Origin: Bacteroides sp. 519
Lineage (GTDB): Bacteria > Bacteroidota > Bacteroidia > Bacteroidales > Bacteroidaceae
Direction of reading: 5' to 3'
Assembly (NCBI RefSeq): GCF_010500955.1
Contig: NZ_QVMJ01000002.1
Coordinates: forward strand, 97,031 to 161,030
DNA length: 64,000 bases
Position numbers and translations under genes: made by a program. The notes beneath the pieces are model-generated. The model was not told the DNA's origin. It saw only the letters and a program-made list of their open reading frames with translations, and did not search any database. This document shows, in pieces, positions 36,669-47,141 of this stretch; position 1 is the first letter of the stretch, and every line of letters begins with the position of its first letter.

Positions 36669-37175
36669 TTATTGTATTTCTTCTATTATTTCCTGACTTA
36701 TATTGTTCACATCCTGACGTACTTCTATCAACTGGGCCATGCCATCGTTCAGGTTAGAGGAGATTTCGTATAAAGCAGCCTGCATTGCTTCGTATGCGTC
36801 CTGCGGATTGGTAAAGGTATCTTTAGGATGCCCATTGCGAAGATGCATAATACCATAGGCCAACCCAACAATCAACAGTACACCTGCTGCTATGCTACCA
36901 ACTCTTTTCCAATTAAATACGGTTTTGTTTTTAACCATAAACCGTTTTTCTTCTGCTGCCTTTTCATCAATCAACTTAATGAGTTTGCTTTCCAGTCCGA
37001 GAGGTACATCTACTTTGGTTACTTTTCCGTAATCAACAAATATCTTTTGGTCAAGCTTAAATTGTTCGGGAACTTCTTCTGTTTCGAAGTATTCTCTCAG
37101 CGCCTCTTCTTGTTCTTCTGTAGTTTTACCTTCGTAAAACTCTTCCAGCAATTTTTCAATTTCCCCGACTTTCAT
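36669..37175 (-). CDS. Membrane anti-sigma-like protein
   Basis: A 168-residue protein with a charged cytoplasmic N-terminus (EIEKLLEEFYEGKTTEEQEE ... EYFETEEVPEQFKLDQ), one membrane helix (VGSIAAGVLLIVGLAYGIMH, about 90-109) and a periplasmic helical tail. It overlaps the ECF sigma gene by 20 bp. This arrangement and topology fit an anti-sigma factor, although I see no classic zinc anti-sigma motif. Confidence 0.75.
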   Translation of the reverse strand: MKVGEIEKLLEEFYEGKTTEEQEEALREYFETEEVPEQFKLDQKIFVDYGKVTKVDVPLGLESKLIKLIDEKAAEEKRFMVKNKTVFNWKRVGSIAAGVLLIVGLAYGIMHLRNGHPKDTFTNPQDAYEAMQAALYEISSNLNDGMAQLIEVRQDVNNISQEIIEEIQ

Positions 37176-37671
37176 AACTACTAAGTTTATTATATTCTTC
37201 TCTTATTTTTTTTCTGGCTCTTGATAGTAATACCCGCACATTTACGGAACTCAGTCCGGTGATCTGTTCTATTTCTTCGTATGAGCATTCTTTGATATCA
37301 CGCAAAATCACTATTTTTTGCTGTTTATCTGGTAATTCTGCTATTATATTCTTTACTATCCTTACTTCATCACGCGATTCAAGTGTATCAGAATTTGTGA
37401 TTTCGTTTACTTCTCCTAACTCAACCGTTTGCCGGTTCAGTATTGATTTTCCGGAACGAAGAATATCATAACACATGTTTTTCACCAATCGTATGGTAAA
37501 TGCTTCCGGATTGCTGATGATGGTTAATCCATCTCGTTTATTCCACATCTTCAGATAGGCTTCCTGCACCAGATCTTCGGCATCGGCTTCGTTTTCGAGT
37601 AACCTATAGGCCACGAAATAAAGCTTCCGGTGAAAAGGTAGAAACGTTCTTTTAAATGTTTCAGCATCCAT
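37156..37671 (-). CDS. ECF RNA polymerase sigma factor
   Basis: A 171-residue sigma factor with region 2 (LYFVAYRLLENEADAEDLVQ, EAYLKMWNKR, about 17-46) and region 4 (LPDKQQKIVILRDIKECSYE, EIEQITGLSSVNVRVLLSRA, about 114-155). It should direct polymerase to its own regulon, probably including this operon. It is first in sigma / anti-sigma-like / DUF4252. Confidence 0.93.
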   Translation of the reverse strand: MDAETFKRTFLPFHRKLYFVAYRLLENEADAEDLVQEAYLKMWNKRDGLTIISNPEAFTIRLVKNMCYDILRSGKSILNRQTVELGEVNEITNSDTLESRDEVRIVKNIIAELPDKQQKIVILRDIKECSYEEIEQITGLSSVNVRVLLSRARKKIREEYNKLSSYESRGN

Positions 37672-37769
37672 AAATGTTTGATCAGTCTTCGATTATATTT
37701 CTAAGACGTTGATTATTGAGTATTGTTACAGAAGAATAGAATATATTTCAATAAACGATAAAAAATAAA

Positions 37770-37799
37770 GGGAATAATACTTTTTATAGCATTATTCCC
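37770..37799. terminator. Bidirectional terminator after the Cys-rich lipoprotein gene
   Basis: A perfect 9-bp stem GGGAATAAT / ATTATTCCC with A-run on one side and T-run on the other, 26 bp past the stop of the minus-strand gene 37825-38109. Confidence 0.85.
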
Positions 37800-37824
37800 C
37801 TTTTTCTTAATCTAAAGATTAATG

Positions 37825-38109
37825 TTATTCAGCTGTTTTTTCTGCGCAACATTCTTTAGCTTCTTTTTTTGAGCAAGCAGCTTCCTTTGTGCAAGCAGTT
37901 GAGTCGTTTTTGCAACATGCAGTAGAATCTGCTTTGCTGCATTCTGTAGAGTCTGCCTTGCAACATTCTTTTGAATCTTTAGCGCAAGGTGCTTGTTCTG
38001 TTCTTGTTTCTGTCTCTGTAGTTGCTGCTTTTTGAGTATTTCCACCACAAGATACAACTGTCATAGAGAATACCACAGCCACTGCTGCCAAGAATAATTT
38101 CATTTTCAT
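37825..38109 (-). CDS. Cysteine-rich repeat lipoprotein
   Basis: From the ATG at 38109 (a longer frame would need TTG) this encodes 94 residues: lipobox VVSCGG (Cys about 21), then degenerate repeats of the type CCKADSTxC / CCKNDSTACTKE with about a dozen cysteines, several as CC pairs. No known domain. The pattern suggests metal binding or a disulphide-linked periplasmic protein. Repeats of 7-8 residues suggest expansion within the gene. Confidence 0.7.
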   Translation of the reverse strand: MKMKLFLAAVAVVFSMTVVSCGGNTQKAATTETETRTEQAPCAKDSKECCKADSTECSKADSTACCKNDSTACTKEAACSKKEAKECCAEKTAE

Positions 38110-38146
38110 AATCAATTTGCTTTAAATTATAGATATAAGTGCGGTG

Positions 38147-38154
38147 CAAAGGTA
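38147..38154 (-). promoter_or_regulatory. -7 element for the Cys-rich lipoprotein gene
   Basis: TACCTTTG on the minus strand, 38 bp before the start. It lies 26 bp beyond the HTCS stop. Confidence 0.55.
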
Positions 38155-38179
38155 TAAAATAAACTTAAAATAAGTATAA

Positions 38180-41100
38180 TTAAGATTCATTTTTATCCAA
38201 TTGTTCTTTCATATACACAGTTGGTGGTATACCATATAACTCCTTGAATGAAGTTGAAAAATTATTGGGATCGGCAAACCCTGTTAGCTCTGCTATTTCG
38301 CCAATGGTGTGTTGTTTTTCCGATAACAACCGGGCAGCTTCTTTTAAACGTATGTTACGAATAAAATCACGCGTAGATTGATTGGTTAATTCTTTTAGCT
38401 TACGATGCAGATGTACACGACTTATCCCCACTTTTTCTGTTATCATTTCAACAGTGAGGCCAGGATTACCTATATTTTCATTTATCACTTTCATAACCCG
38501 TTCCAACAGTTTTTCATCGGGCGATTTAACTTCTATTTTCTGTATCTTATCTTCCTGCAACTGCTGTCCGCTGTATACCTGCCGTAGTTTATTCCGCGTA
38601 TTGATAAGGTTCTCTGCTGTTTTTTGCAAAATATCAATATTAAACGGTTTGGTTATATAAGCATCGGCTCCGATGTCTAATCCTTCTATATTATCTTCTT
38701 CTCTGCTTCTGGCCGTCAGGAGGATAACCGGTATATGATTCAGGTTTACATTCTGCTTTATCTTTTTACACAGAGTCAATCCATCCATTTCGGGCATCAT
38801 AATATCGCTGATAACCAGATCGATTTTTTTCTTAAATATTACAGATAGTGCTTCTTTACCATTACAGCATTCCATTACATGAAACAGGCTAGCAAACTCC
38901 CGACAAATGTATTGACGGATTTCTTCGTCATCTTCAACCACCAATATCCGACTCTTGTTTTTTGCCTTTACTTTCTTTTTTTCGCTGTCAACATCTACAT
39001 TAACTACTGGCAAAACTGGTGTTTCAACAATGTAATCGGGCACCCTATTCTGGGCATTGTCCAGCTCTTCGGGGCGTAAATGTTGTTTTCCGGACGGCAA
39101 CCGGATAATGAAACGACATCCCGGACCTTCATCATTGTTTTCAACTACAATTTCTCCATGATGCAACTCGACCAGCGAACGAGTAAGGTGAAGCCCTATT
39201 CCTGTACCTCCTTTAGCATTTTGCTTGTTATTTAAAACCTGATAGAAACGTTCAAATATGTGTTCTTTCTCACTGTTGTCAATACCGGGTCCGGTATCCG
39301 AAACAATAATTTCAATAGTTTGGTCCTTGCCCTTTTGCAAATCAATATCTATTTTCCCTCCATTCGGAGTGAACTTTAGCGCGTTAGAGAGTATATTGAG
39401 TATTATTTTATCGAAGTTATCAGGATCTACCCACATATCCAGTTTTTGCATTTCATGATGAAACTGCAACTCTATGTTCTTGTTTACAGCTGGTTGGGCA
39501 AAGGTTTGACACAAATCTTCTATAAAAGGAATGATGTTGGTTTCCCTGAATTTCAATGTCATTTGTCCTTTATCTATTTTACGCATATCCATGAGTTGAT
39601 TAACCAGATGCAATATACGTTCGGCATTGCGGTATATGATATTATACGTTTTCTGCCGGTCACCATCATCATCTGTTTTAATCAGTTTTTGTAACGGACT
39701 GATAATAAGCGACATTGGAGTACGTATTTCGTGCGATATGTTTATAAAGAATTGTAGTTTTGCTTCATTTATCTGCTCGGCGTGTATGTGTTGCAACATT
39801 TCATGCTTCATTCTGTATCGGTGCCGTATTTGTAAAATAACCACCAGTATAATTGTTACCAAGATTAAAAAGTAGATAACTTTTGCCCACCAGGAAGCAT
39901 ACCATGCCGGATAAATGTGTATGAGTACTTTTTTAATATCAGAATCCATTGTATAATCCTTGGCTTTTATCCTGAAGTCGTAAGTGCCGGGCACCAGATC
40001 ACTGAAAGATATGCGATTACTTCCTTTGGGCAGACTTATCCACTGATCTCCATTCATAGAGTATTGATAGGTAATGCGTTCAGGGGCATTCAATTCTACA
40101 GGAGCAAACTCAATGGTAAATACATTGTCGTTGTGTGATAAATGAAACTCATCGGCATTGAAAACCGGACTATCAATTATATTGTATTTTCCCGATTTCA
40201 TTCCTTTCCGAACCGGCCTGTTGTGCAAAAAGAATTCTGTAATGCGTACATCCCACTTCTTTGCCGGATTGGTAATTTCGCGGGGGTTAAAGTAGGTTAT
40301 TCCATTTGTTCCACCAAACCAGATTATCCCTTTAGAATCTTTGAGAGAAGCATTTTTATAGAATTCGTTTCCTTGCAATCCGTCACCAACATAATAATTC
40401 ACAAACTGGTTGTTTTTTTTCCGTAACATAGAAAGTCCGGCATTGGTGCTGAGCCATAAAAAATCATCGTCGCTTTCTTCTATTGCATATATGGTATTAC
40501 TTGGTAATCCGTTGGCTGTAGTAAATTTGGTAGTTTCTCCGGTTGTTTTATCCCATTTACATAATCCCTGAGCACTCCCCATCCAGATAACTCCATCCTT
40601 GTCTTCGTAAATAGAATAAATAAGGTGACTGGAAAATAATTTCAGGTTTTTAAAATCATATGTATCCAAATCAATACAGTTTACTCCATCGTAACTACCT
40701 ACATATAGTTTATTGTCGTTAGAGTAAAACAAACAACATATCCAGGAATTTACATTTGTATTGGCTGCATCGCTATATACAAATTGTTTTTTTGCTAAGT
40801 CGTAGTAAAACAAGCCAGCTCCCATGGTAGCTATCCAGAGGCGTTTATTCTTATCTTCGGCAAAATCGTACACCCGTTGAATGTTATTACCGTTTTTATC
40901 TACTAAATCATGTTGGTATGTGCAGTTTCCTGTTTTCCTGTCTAGCTTACCCATACCGTTTATAAACGATCCGAGCCATAAATTCTGCTCAGAATCTTCA
41001 TACAGTTTTATAATAGTTGGAGGAACCGAGTTTGGGTTTTCCGAATAAGAATAATGATGCAATTGCCGGCCTTGTTCAGTGATTCCATAAATTCCATCGT

Positions 41101-42184
41101 TATCTGTTCCAACCCATAATATATTATTATGGTCTTTGCAAAGTGATGTAATACAGTTAGAGCCTATTATATTCCGGTTAATAGATTTATGTCCCATATA
41201 TTTAAAACTATTAGCCTTCGGAGGAATCATAAATACTCCTTTTTGGTAAACTGCCAGCCACAGATTGCCTGCATTATCTTTTAATATGCCATGTATTTTC
41301 GAGTTTTTAGGATCGAAATAACCACTATCGAAGTGATATTCCGATATTTCTTTTCTTTTATCATTATATACAGCCATTCCCTGCCCGTCGGTACCTATCA
41401 GTAATTCATTTTGCCCATCGGGATAGAGCGTTTTAATGGGTAGCTTTTTATTCTTAGCATAGACAGGAACAAAATCATCTGTTTCTTTATCGTATTTGAG
41501 TAAGCCTTTTCCCAGACTTCCTACATAAACCTCGCCTTCTGCGTCTTCGCAAATACAAGAAATAGATCCGTTGTCTTTGGGTAGGTATTTTGATAAGTTA
41601 TTATTGGTATCGAGTTTGTAAACTCCCTCTTCTCCCATTGTTATCCAAACATTGAGGGATTTATCTTCAATCATATCTCTGGAAATCTGAACTGGTATAT
41701 CTACCCTTGTAACAATAAGTTCATTACCTTTAATTGTGAGTGTACAAAGATTATTGCCCGATACCCATACACTCCCATCTTGCCGTTCTATAATGTCCAT
41801 TATATTACTTTCAAATATTTCTCCATTATCCCATCGGGCCAGTGGGGTAAAGTTATCCGTATCCGGATTATACATTTGTATACCAATGTATGTTCCAATG
41901 TATAAATGTCCTTTGCTGTCTTCGAACATTACACGAACGTAATTATGCGAGAGTGAGTGTTCGTTATCCGGTTCGTTTTTATATATGGTAAATTTAGCTC
42001 CATCGTAACGGTTCAGTCCATCTTCGGTTGCAATCCAAATAAATCCGTTCTGATCCTGATACAGTTGATTAATCAAGCTACTGGATAACTCCATGTCTGT
42101 AGTAAAAAGCTTATGAGCTTGTCCTTTGCAAAACAGGGAAAAAAGGATAAATAAAAAGGTTAACGCATTTCTCATGTTTTTCAT
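38180..42184 (-). CDS. Hybrid two-component system regulator of the xylan locus
   Basis: A 1334-residue one-protein sensor-regulator. After a signal peptide it has a double beta-propeller of regulator repeats (about 25-680; e.g. LYQDQNGFIWIATEDGLNRY), a Y_Y_Y domain (about 686-741), one membrane helix (about 765-783), a histidine kinase with FINISHEIRTPMSLI (His near 816), an ATPase domain (DTGPGIDNS, GGTGIGLHL), a receiver domain (ILVVEDDEE from about 1077, phospho-Asp in VISDIMMPEMDG near 1125) and a C-terminal AraC-type HTH (about 1227-1328). Such regulators bind the target oligosaccharide in the periplasm and activate the adjacent locus, here xylan genes. It is a separate transcription unit behind a hairpin. 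Confidence 0.95.
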   Translation of the reverse strand: MKNMRNALTFLFILFSLFCKGQAHKLFTTDMELSSSLINQLYQDQNGFIWIATEDGLNRYDGAKFTIYKNEPDNEHSLSHNYVRVMFEDSKGHLYIGTYIGIQMYNPDTDNFTPLARWDNGEIFESNIMDIIERQDGSVWVSGNNLCTLTIKGNELIVTRVDIPVQISRDMIEDKSLNVWITMGEEGVYKLDTNNNLSKYLPKDNGSISCICEDAEGEVYVGSLGKGLLKYDKETDDFVPVYAKNKKLPIKTLYPDGQNELLIGTDGQGMAVYNDKRKEISEYHFDSGYFDPKNSKIHGILKDNAGNLWLAVYQKGVFMIPPKANSFKYMGHKSINRNIIGSNCITSLCKDHNNILWVGTDNDGIYGITEQGRQLHHYSYSENPNSVPPTIIKLYEDSEQNLWLGSFINGMGKLDRKTGNCTYQHDLVDKNGNNIQRVYDFAEDKNKRLWIATMGAGLFYYDLAKKQFVYSDAANTNVNSWICCLFYSNDNKLYVGSYDGVNCIDLDTYDFKNLKLFSSHLIYSIYEDKDGVIWMGSAQGLCKWDKTTGETTKFTTANGLPSNTIYAIEESDDDFLWLSTNAGLSMLRKKNNQFVNYYVGDGLQGNEFYKNASLKDSKGIIWFGGTNGITYFNPREITNPAKKWDVRITEFFLHNRPVRKGMKSGKYNIIDSPVFNADEFHLSHNDNVFTIEFAPVELNAPERITYQYSMNGDQWISLPKGSNRISFSDLVPGTYDFRIKAKDYTMDSDIKKVLIHIYPAWYASWWAKVIYFLILVTIILVVILQIRHRYRMKHEMLQHIHAEQINEAKLQFFINISHEIRTPMSLIISPLQKLIKTDDDGDRQKTYNIIYRNAERILHLVNQLMDMRKIDKGQMTLKFRETNIIPFIEDLCQTFAQPAVNKNIELQFHHEMQKLDMWVDPDNFDKIILNILSNALKFTPNGGKIDIDLQKGKDQTIEIIVSDTGPGIDNSEKEHIFERFYQVLNNKQNAKGGTGIGLHLTRSLVELHHGEIVVENNDEGPGCRFIIRLPSGKQHLRPEELDNAQNRVPDYIVETPVLPVVNVDVDSEKKKVKAKNKSRILVVEDDEEIRQYICREFASLFHVMECCNGKEALSVIFKKKIDLVISDIMMPEMDGLTLCKKIKQNVNLNHIPVILLTARSREEDNIEGLDIGADAYITKPFNIDILQKTAENLINTRNKLRQVYSGQQLQEDKIQKIEVKSPDEKLLERVMKVINENIGNPGLTVEMITEKVGISRVHLHRKLKELTNQSTRDFIRNIRLKEAARLLSEKQHTIGEIAELTGFADPNNFSTSFKELYGIPPTVYMKEQLDKNES

Positions 42185-42273
42185 CAGTGTTTTCGTAGTA
42201 CAAAAGAAAACAAAACTTAAATAATATCCTAATCAAAAGAATAAATTAACGATATCAAGGCTCACTGAAAAAA

Positions 42274-42348
42274 GTCATTCTGAACGAAGTGAAGAATCTT
42301 CAAGGGCTACGGTAGCTCTTACAGATTCTTCACTTCGTTCAGAATGAC
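42274..42348. repeat. 26-bp perfect inverted repeat (dispersed palindrome)
   Basis: Arms 42274-42299 and 42323-42348 are exactly complementary, beginning GTCATTCTGAACGAAGTG, around a 23-base spacer. The same motif family (TCATTCTGA..GAAG.GAAGAATCT) is a widely dispersed intergenic repeat in many bacterial phyla. It separates the end of the xylan operon from the regulator gene and probably acts as terminator. Confidence 0.88.
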
Positions 42349-42364
42349 GTTCTTTTTAGTCAAC

Positions 42365-44923
<2,559 letters not shown>

Positions 44924-44959
44924 TTATGAAGAAAAAAACTATCTTCTGTCAATGCATTT

Positions 44960-45025
44960 GTGCCAAGCCGATGGCACAGCAGTGCCAAGCTGGTGGCACA
45001 AGAGTGCCGATTCGATGACACTGAA
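44960..45025. repeat. Second 22-bp-period dyad array
   Basis: Units begin GTGCC at 44960, 44982 and 45004 (period exactly 22): GTGCCAAGCCGATGGCAC, GTGCCAAGCTGGTGGCAC, then the decayed GTGCCGATTCGATGACAC. Each unit is an imperfect palindrome GTGCC..GGCAC. Possible further decayed units continue to the GH5 stop. It lies between two genes of the same operon. The sequence is unrelated to the 31177-31460 array, but the period is the same. Confidence 0.8.
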
Positions 45026-45070
45026 TGGTTCCTGCACACTCTTCACAGAGAATGCAGGATTCTTTCTACC

Positions 45071-47032
45071 TTAATTAGTACTATTGTTTGAAAGATAAAC
45101 ATCTTTAACAACAATTGGTTTTCCGCCTGTAGACCAAAAACCAATAATATAGATATGCGACTGGTTTAATTTTACCTGTTGACCGTTGACTTTCTTGTAC
45201 ATATTATTGAGATCGACTACTACTCGCCTCGAATTACCGAAATCATACTCGGCTGGCTGAAACCAGTAATTATTCTCGTCGAAAAGGCGGAACGAAACAG
45301 CACTTTGATTGTCGTTATCAAGTTCTGCAATCAAATAGTGGTAGCCCGATAAATCGGCTCCGTTACTGTATTGCCAACCGCCAAAACCGTACATACCGGT
45401 AATCAATGTGCGTGTATCTTCATCGAATGTTCCTTTTTCCCATATCGAAGGATTAAATGTACCACTGGTCAGCGGAAAGGTAGTGGCTTTGACTCCTAAA
45501 GACATTTCCTTGCTCACCCCTGAGGTCGAGCGGTAAGCTACGGTCAGTGTACTGTTTCCATCTTTTAAAGCTATAATCCTTCCGTTTGCCTCTACCTGTA
45601 CTACTGCGGGGTCGGAACTGGTGATTGTGGCTTGGGTGGTAACATGCTTGGTGAAACCGTCGGTATAAGTGGCTTTTACCACCAGATAGCGGTCGCCGCC
45701 TGTAAGTATGGAAATCTCATTGCCGGTTATACCCACCAATTCTATTTTATCCAATTCGCCATTTATCACCTCGCCATCGGCATATTCCTTAAACCAGTGA
45801 TACATGGCCCACGGACATGCTTCGGGGTCGTTCAAGAAGGTATATGCTCCGGGGATGCCCGGTACATCTTTAAATGCTGCCAGTTGATCCGACCTTGTTG
45901 TAAAGAACAACCAAGACACATTGCCCGAATTGTCGGCTATATATTTGAAGTTGGCACCAAAACCCTCAGCTCCTGCTGTTCCGGTAATGCTCTTGCCCCA
46001 AGTGGCATTGTACTTCAGCGGTGCCCAATCTATCTCGGTCACCATGATAGGAGCAAAAGCCGCCACGGGACCTACCTGTGCATCCCATCCTCGCTGAAAA
46101 GCTTCGTATCCACTGCCTGTCGACGTGCCTATTCCTTCGCCGCTGTCTTGCTCGGCATCGCTGCCAAACCATCCCGGATAGCAGTGTACAGCAAAACCTA
46201 TGTTGCTTCCTTCTATACGGTGAGTGGCATAACCTGCATAAGACGATTGGTATGCAAGCCCGGGCACCCAAATGATGTTGTTGCAGTTGCTGCGTATTTT
46301 ATCGACAATGACTTGAAAGTAAATCTTCGCAGCCTCAAAGCAGGCATCGCTCGAGCTACCCCAAACGCCATCTGTGCCTTTAATATTTACCGGCTCGTTG
46401 GCCAGTTCGAACATAATTCCCGAATTATTCTTTAACGTTTTGTGCTGCGACACAATATCCCACACCTTCAGCAGAAATTGTTGATAGGTGTCGCCCACTT
46501 CTATCCCTTTATAAGGGTCGTGCGCAGGTGCTACTCCGGGCGGACGCAACACCACATACATGCCTTTTGAAATGAAGTATTCGGCCATAGGCACAAACAC
46601 TTCGTCGAGATATTTACGAAAACGGGACTCCGAGAAACGTTCGTGACCTTCGTAACGCACAGAGGTCTGAGTGGGATCGTCGGTCCAGTAGGGATCCATG
46701 TGCAAACGAACGAAGTTGAACTTCCAACCTGCTGTCTGGATTCCGTCGACCATACGTTTATTGTAACTCAGACAGCCTTGCACATCATAGTTGTTCCATC
46801 CGTTGTTATTAAAAAACGGGCTGTAGGTTTGTGTAAAGCCATGTAGGTTCACAATCTCACCTTTGGTATTTTTCAGGTAACGACCTTCTACACTTAACAA
46901 GGGTAATGTTATTACATCGGTAGGCGGATCAGGATCAATGGGCGGATCGGGGTCGACGGGTGGTACATTGTCATCAGAGCAGGATGCAAATAAAACAACA
47001 CACATTAATAGCATATTTAAAAACCTTATCAT
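45071..47032 (-). CDS. GH5 family xylanase/glycanase lipoprotein with Ig-like and C-terminal binding domain
   Basis: A 653-residue lipoprotein (signal ending LFASCSDD, then a Pro/Asp linker DPDPPIDPDPP). The catalytic barrel (about 40-410) has the GH5 acid in FELANEP (about 212) and nucleophile in MVTEIDWAP (about 332). A BIG2-like Ig domain (about 425-510) and a C-terminal beta-sandwich likely to bind carbohydrate (about 515-650) follow. The GH5_21 group from xylan loci is the best guess for the subfamily. Surface location through lipidation would allow attack on polymer. Between GH10 and GH43-CE1 genes. Confidence 0.85.
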   Translation of the reverse strand: MIRFLNMLLMCVVLFASCSDDNVPPVDPDPPIDPDPPTDVITLPLLSVEGRYLKNTKGEIVNLHGFTQTYSPFFNNNGWNNYDVQGCLSYNKRMVDGIQTAGWKFNFVRLHMDPYWTDDPTQTSVRYEGHERFSESRFRKYLDEVFVPMAEYFISKGMYVVLRPPGVAPAHDPYKGIEVGDTYQQFLLKVWDIVSQHKTLKNNSGIMFELANEPVNIKGTDGVWGSSSDACFEAAKIYFQVIVDKIRSNCNNIIWVPGLAYQSSYAGYATHRIEGSNIGFAVHCYPGWFGSDAEQDSGEGIGTSTGSGYEAFQRGWDAQVGPVAAFAPIMVTEIDWAPLKYNATWGKSITGTAGAEGFGANFKYIADNSGNVSWLFFTTRSDQLAAFKDVPGIPGAYTFLNDPEACPWAMYHWFKEYADGEVINGELDKIELVGITGNEISILTGGDRYLVVKATYTDGFTKHVTTQATITSSDPAVVQVEANGRIIALKDGNSTLTVAYRSTSGVSKEMSLGVKATTFPLTSGTFNPSIWEKGTFDEDTRTLITGMYGFGGWQYSNGADLSGYHYLIAELDNDNQSAVSFRLFDENNYWFQPAEYDFGNSRRVVVDLNNMYKKVNGQQVKLNQSHIYIIGFWSTGGKPIVVKDVYLSNNSTN

Positions 47033-47100
47033 AATTCGTTTTTATTGTTTATTCCGTATTTCCATATAAAGTATAGTCAACAGTTACGATTGATAAGCAA

Positions 47101-47118
47101 TCACCCCTTTCGGGGTGA
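47101..47118. terminator. Short hairpin between GH10 and GH5 genes
   Basis: TCACCCC-TTTC-GGGGTGA, 24 bp after the GH10 stop. No T-run follows on the minus strand, so it is perhaps a processing or mRNA-stability element within the operon and not a strong terminator. Confidence 0.5.
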
Positions 47119-47141
47119 CCTTATGATTGATAACTTTTTAA

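Noticed and set aside
37812..38057. Gln/Lys-rich 81-residue ORF overlapping the Cys-rich lipoprotein gene
   Set aside because: Frame-shifted reading of the repeat; the other frame has a lipobox and signal peptide.
45632..46435. 267-residue plus-strand ORF across the GH5 gene
   Set aside because: Antisense to a gene with full catalytic motifs; no features of its own.
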